A stretch of 64,000 nt of DNA, from assembly GCA_035610835.1 (NCBI GenBank), contig CM069459.1:21963636-22027635 (forward strand), in the 5' to 3' direction. This DNA is from Ophiura sarsii. Lineage: Eukaryota > Echinodermata > Ophiuroidea > Amphilepidida > Ophiuridae. The position numbers and the translations under genes are program-made. The first letter of the stretch is position 1. Each line of letters begins with the position of its first letter. Positions 59,382 to 64,000 of this stretch are shown one piece after another. The notes under the pieces are model-generated. The model did no database searches and was not told the origin of the DNA. It worked only from the letters and a program-made list of their open reading frames with translations.

Positions 59382-60120
59382 CACTCTAATTGTAAAGAGT
59401 GAAAAACCACTCAAAAAGAGTGAAATTTCACTCTTATAAAGAGTCAACTGAGTGGCCAATCGTTTTGAGTGAAGTTCATTCTTCCAAAAGAGTGAATTTG
59501 CTAGCTCTTTTTGAGAGAGTGGATTTCACTCTAAACGAGTGGTCATTCCATTTTCAAAAAATCGCTCCTTTTGAGCTGTCTTTCACTCTTTTAAATTAAT
59601 CATGTTTATAGCCTAAAACAAAATGGATTTGGTGAAGAAATAGTTGAAATTTAGCGGTGAGTACATTTTATGCGTAGGTCATAATTTATAGCATACCAAA
59701 AAGACGACAGCGCACGCCTTTGAGTGAAAAAGAGCTAAGCTTGTATCAGCAGACGACATGGCAGCTCTATGTGTTCGGCCTATTTACATGGTACGTGCTA
59801 TGAGATATGACCTACACATACAATGTACTCACCGATAAATATTTCGTATATTTCTTCAACAAATCTTCTTTGTTTTAACAGTCCACACACGCGGGCCATC
59901 TTTTTGCGATTTGCACGGTTCCTGATTGGTTCCGTGAGCCATAGTGTTCAGTCTATAAAAGAGCGGTGTTTTCGTGCCACTCTGCAGCGAGCGGACATCA
60001 CCCTGATGTGAGAGTGAATAGTTGGAACGTTTTTTCGCTCATATAGAGCTAAAACCCACTCGATTAGATTATATTCACTCGAAATTTAGAGTGATTTTTT
60101 ACTCTTTCACATTTAGAGTG
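59382..60120. mobile_element. MITE built from AGAGTGA words, with TA duplication
   Basis: CACTCTAATTGTAAAGAGTG is mirrored at the right end (CACATTTAGAGTG). TA flanks both sides (59,380-59,381 and 60,121-60,122). CACTCTTT/AAAGAGTG words recur throughout the outer thirds. The middle (59,700-60,030) is more complex but non-coding. Confidence 0.7.
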
Positions 60121-60593
60121 TAAGCTCTACAATGAAAGCCCTAAGCTATGAGGCATCATGTCGTTGACCTTTGCTAATGGAGCCTAAATGTAAACTGTTT
60201 TCAATTTTATTGAGTACTTATCAAATGTTTGTATGATCACAGTATTCCAAAAATAATTGTTTTTACTTCTTATAACAGTTGCTGTGCCTTAGCCGAAGTC
60301 AGAAGGTTAATGTATGTTGTAGACGTATCATTAAAAGAGTCACTGACGTTGTCAATGTATGTCAAATTAGCGGGGAGAGGGTTAGACTGTATTGACTAAC
60401 CGACTGACAATAACTACATTTTTATTTTGAAGAACGAGCTGGACACGGACGTGGACGTGGGCGTGGACGAGTACAGGAACCTTGCCCAGATGATGGTGCC
60501 TCTGCCAGTGGTGCTGATGCCGATCTTGAAACAGGTGCGATAGAGAATGGGGGTGAGGGCAGTACAAAATAACGGGTGTTTCGAGTATGGTTG

Positions 60594-61130
60594 ATCTCCT
60601 CCCGGGGGGGGGGGGGGGGGGGGCAGGCGCGTACCGCGGCATGTGAGCCAGGGGGGCAGAAGTAAGTCGTCCCGGTAGTGGCGTAAATTTCCCGGTAAAT
60701 TTTCGTAAAAGGTTGCCCCAATTTTTTTCCCAGTCAGTCAACTCGTGAATTTCACGTAAGTGTGTGTGGGGTTGGGGTTGGGGGTTGGGGGTTGGGGGGG
60801 GGGGGGGGGGGGGTGGGGGGGGGGGGGGGGGTAGGGTCAAACAATTTCGCACGGTCAAAAAATTTCGCATAGTCATAAAATTTCGCACAGTCACAAAATT
60901 TCGCACAGTCAACAAAATTCGCACGGTCTCAACATTTTTGACTCAAAAAAGCACAACGGTTAACAAATAATGCCAATTCCTCAGTGTTTTAGGACCTATT
61001 TTTTTTCCTTATGCAAATTTAGCGACCCGGTCTTGGGAATTTAGCGTCCCGGAATTTGGAGCCAGGGGGGGGGGGGGCAACTTGCTCCCCCCCCCCCCCT
61101 TCCCCCCGGTCGGTACGCCACTGGGGGGGG
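60594..61130. repeat. Cluster of poly-G and poly-C tracts
   Basis: Long G runs at 60,604-60,623, 60,794-60,813 and 60,815-60,831 and C runs near 61,088-61,106 alternate with GC-rich words such as GGCGCGTACC/GGTCGGTACG. It probably represents one or more G-rich MITEs like that at 22,852. Translated proline or glycine runs are not genes. Confidence 0.6.
60847..60936 (+). repeat. 18-bp tandem repeat, five units
   Basis: Units close to CACAGTCACAAAATTTCG repeat five times with one or two changes each, directly after the G-run. Confidence 0.8.
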
Positions 61131-61515
61131 GGGGCAGTCAAACATAATGTTGTACACATGCGTGACCAAAAAAACGCGTAAAAAGGGGGTGTTTTCAGTG
61201 TTGGACGCGTCACGCGCGTGACGCGTTAAGGGTATCAAAAACGCTGATTTTCAAGAAAAAGAGTGGCTTAAAATCCCGGCTTAAAATACAGGTCGAACGT
61301 GTTTAGGGTAACTTATTTTGTTCCCCGTTAAATAGACAAAACTTGTTTAGGGGTCATATTCTGGCAAGAACTTGTTTAGGGGTCAAAATGTGCAAGGAAA
61401 GCGCGCTAAAAACTTGTTTAGGGGGTAATTTTGCTTGCAGGGTAAAACTGGTTTAGGGGGTGTCTGGAAAAAATGTGGTCACGCATGTGTACACCATTAT
61501 GTTTGACTGGCCCCC
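61131..61515. mobile_element. MITE with repeated AACTTGTTTAGGGG words
   Basis: GGGGCAGTCAAACATAATG at the left is mirrored by CATTATGTTTGACTGG at the right, with TGTACACATGCGTGACC also mirrored. The interior repeats a TTGTTTAGGGG word about five times. Confidence 0.75.
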
Positions 61516-61519
61516 GGGG

Positions 61520-62385
61520 ATATCCTTTTCATTATTGATGATGGAATAATGGCGATCCTGTGTTTCGAGTAACATGTTCTGATTGCTTGACATGTGACCT
61601 ACATTTAACTTCCTCTCGTTTCTATAATGGTTACTCGCTGTTTTATCATAAAAGGTCGTAGGTCACTTTCAAATTAAAACCAATACAAATGGAGACTCAG
61701 CCATGTAAACAAATCCAGCGACTTGTAATCAATAAGTTCTGAGAAGTGCCATTGCCGTACGAATTCACGATGAAGATAATTTAGAATACAAGATATCACG
61801 GTTGCTCATGACGTAATTTTGATTGCAGCATGAAATTCATTAAGGGACAGGCAGTGATGTGTTGGAAGCTGCGCCCTAAATTTTGATAAAATCGGAGATT
61901 TGTCATTTTGTGCAATTGTATTACATGTATGAACTTACACTACCTGTAAAGGAATCCAGCCCTCTGTAAAACATCAATTCTAATATTCAGATCTGCGGCT
62001 TAGATCAGAATTTCACCAGCACGCAAGTAGTTGGGGAGATATCTCGGTTGCGCATGACTTCATTTTGATTGCAGCAGTCCCTAACTCATTTGGCAGGATC
62101 ATACACGGGGAGTATCTCCATCAGGCGCGTACGCAGGGTAGGGGATAAGATGTGAACCTCTGAGGTTTGTCAACAAATGATAAAAATGAGGGGGATGTAA
62201 AGACAATTATAAAGTTTGTGAGCCTTGAAGCGTCCTCAGCGAGCTAAATTCAAAATGTTCGATTGCTATACGTAGACCGGCGTACCTGGGGCGGTTTATA
62301 ATTATATCCGTTTACGTCTTACTGCTACTATACCAACATATATCATCCCAGCTACTGTTTATTTGTCCTGCCAAGTGGAGACCAC
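61520..62385. other. No gene recognised
   Basis: Two related blocks (about 61,790-61,830 and 62,035-62,075) share ATATC-CGGTTGC and CATGAC-T-ATTTTGATTGCAGCA words, suggesting a diverged local duplication. No coding frame. Confidence 0.4.
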
Positions 62386-62388
62386 CTA

Positions 62389-63248
62389 TACTCTCAGAAC
62401 AAAGGTTAAATTCTTTAACCATGTTGGTTAAACTTTTAACCAACTGGTGGTTACCAGGTGAACCACACAATTGGTTGGTTAAAACCGTAACCAACAGCTG
62501 TTGGCTAAACTTTAACCTGTGGTTGGTTATATTTTTTAATCATTTGTTGTTGGTTAATATGTGTCAACCAACAGTGGTTGGTTAAACTTAAACCTGTGAT
62601 TGGTTACAATTTTTAATAATTCGTTGGTTAATATGTTTTAACCAACAGTAGTTGGTTAGAAAATGTTGGTTAAACTTCTGTTTCTTTTTTTGGGTTAAAC
62701 TTTAACAGAGAACAACATTAAAATATTGATGTTTCAATATTGTCTTTCAATATTGGCTTTCAATAGTGGCGCCAACCAGTGGCCAGGACCAACTTTGGCA
62801 AAGGACAAGGCAAAAGACAAGGCACAAGATCCTAGCCAAAAGGCCGGGAAGCGATAATTTGTAATAGCGGCCGCAATTTTTACACCACGTCAAAATTTGT
62901 ATATGAAATAAATCGTGTTATTTTCCGCTCCTGGTATATTGTGCCATCAGCGGCGGAAAATAACACGATTGATTTCATATACAAATTCTGACGTGGTCTA
63001 AATAATATGCGCAAAATATTTTCTCGCGATTGAAATTCTTTGGCGGGAATCTTGTTATGACCTATTGTTGGTTAAAATTATGATGCCTTTACCAACGTTG
63101 AATAAACTAAAATGAATTATATTTTTACTCTTTAACCAACGCAGTATTAAAAGTAATTTTTAACCAACGCTTCATGTTTAACCAATGTAGTATACTTTTA
63201 ACCAACATTCTTTTAACCCATGGTTTTTTAATACCTGTTCTGAGAGTG
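62389..63248. mobile_element. MITE built from GTTGGTTAAA words, with TA duplication
   Basis: ACTCTCAGAACA at the left is mirrored by TGTTCTGAGAGT. TA flanks at 62,387-62,388 and 63,249-63,250. Over 20 GGTTAA/TTAACC words make both halves self-complementary. A second inverted element is nested at 62,880-62,999. Confidence 0.75.
62880..62999. repeat. Nested palindrome of about 120 bp
   Basis: CACGTCAAAATTTGTATATG and CGTGTTATTTTCCGC on the left are mirrored on the right around a loop of about 20 bp. It could form a near-perfect hairpin. Confidence 0.75.
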
Positions 63249-63435
63249 TACCTACCCTTATGTATAGATATTTCCACTGGCTTGATGTTCAGTTGGTGGG
63301 TTGAAATTAACATATGTACCGAAAGTTTCAAGCCAAAATAATTTGAACTTTCTTGAACTAAAATGTTGTGACATACCTGTCAGCAAGGACACCTCCTCAA
63401 AATGGTAGTTATAGTTCTGTTCCTAGCAAACAGTA

Positions 63436-63884
63436 TATGTGATGCGATCTGACAAAACCCGTCGGATGTCGCAAAATGTGAACTAGGGATTATGGGTAAA
63501 ATAAAAAAAATAAAAAAAATAAAAAATAAAAAACCTTTTTTTTTTTTATAGATTTTTTTAAAGAAAATTAGTTTCCATTACTTTGTGTCATCATCTTTCA
63601 TGAAATTTCACCTTCAAAAGCTTACTTAAGTCACTTTTATTATTAACCTTATAATGTTATTATATTGAATTATGTATCTTTTTTGGCCTGTTTTCATGAT
63701 TTCTTGTTTTATAGCTTTTGATGACATCACACTCATCATTCACTCATAACTTTTTTTGTAGTGATCGTAGAAAACTGATCGAAACAGTTCTGTAATCAGC
63801 ACAGTTTTAGCTTTCTTATGATATAAATATCTCCAATATGAAAAATGCCACCATGTGGCGGGTTTTCACAGATCGCATCACATA
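63436..63884. mobile_element. MITE with TGTGATGCGATCTG ends
   Basis: TATGTGATGCGATCTG at the left is mirrored by CAGATCGCATCACATA at the right, and AAAACCCG/CGGGTTTT follows inward. The body holds AAATAAA and poly-T tracts. About 450 bp, non-coding. Confidence 0.65.
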
Positions 63885-64000
63885 TAATTATGACATAAAT
63901 AAGAGAGGCATGAATCCAGAACATATTCTGTTTCGTCTTAGCTGGCCTGGCATAATGTAAACATTAGCTGTCATATGTTCACATGCGCATTAGCTGTCTT

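Noticed and set aside
60418..60590. G-R-G-R-G-R-G-R type frame on the + strand that looks like an exon
   Set aside because: The GGACGTGGACGTGG stretch is a short tandem repeat, the acceptor is weak, and no neighbouring exon was found.
60382..61238. Proline-rich minus-strand frames of up to 180 codons
   Set aside because: They translate poly-G tracts and GC-rich repeat words, with no start context or domain.
1..64000. CRISPR arrays, operons, prophage or plasmid features
   Set aside because: The window is eukaryotic nuclear DNA. Tandem repeats present lack the repeat-spacer pattern and there are no bacterial-style gene clusters.

Overview
This is animal nuclear DNA. It is AT-rich, gene-poor and packed with small inverted-repeat transposons. 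The only genes are made of short exons with canonical GT-AG splice sites. A 2A-bearing non-LTR retrotransposon, a Penelope-like reverse transcriptase, tRNA-derived SINE heads and frequent 'aggcct' words suggest a marine invertebrate, perhaps a deuterostome such as an echinoderm, hemichordate or cephalochordate. That placement is an inference; no feature here fixes the phylum.

Genes. (1) On the + strand, 6,927-10,574 holds the last two exons of a secreted Ly6/uPAR (three-finger) protein with ten cysteines and the C-C-x3-C-N ending; its signal-peptide exon was not found. (2) On the + strand, 27,941-34,370 holds a complete four-exon gene for a 129-residue protein: a signal peptide, a basic linker with dibasic sites, then a bacterial-type acyl carrier protein (ACP). 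The serine that normally carries 4'-phosphopantetheine is a tyrosine. A secreted, apparently prosthetic-group-free ACP in an animal gene is the most interesting object here. (3) On the + strand, 58,725-58,824 is an isolated signal-peptide exon whose phase matches the missing first exon of a three-finger gene. (4) A well-formed tRNA-Asn(GTT) lies at 16,614-16,687. No operon-like arrangement or shared pathway links these genes.

Mobile DNA dominates the rest. 1-6.9 kb: piggyBac-like and foldback MITEs. 7-10.4 kb: the three-finger intron, with a MITE, a Penelope-like RT fragment between inverted arms and a decayed copy of the last exon's start. 11.3-14.7 kb: a mariner-like MITE and two decayed non-LTR C-termini. 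14.7-17.6 kb: a foldback element with long arms and a tRNA-bearing loop. 17.4-21.6 kb: duplication copy A. 21.6-26.3 kb: a 4.7 kb terminal-inverted-repeat element with a recurring 16-bp motif. 26.7-38.5 kb: the ACP-like gene and nested MITEs, including a hAT-type element with a perfect 8-bp target duplication. 40.4-44 kb: a SINE pair and an internally deleted CR1/L2-like retrotransposon. 45-49 kb: minisatellites and tandem duplications. 49.7-58.0 kb: duplication copy B, enlarged by insertions for which copy A is the empty-site reference. 59-64 kb: several more MITEs and G-runs.

All comparisons were made by eye. Element boundaries are good to a few bases where a target-site duplication is quoted and approximate elsewhere.
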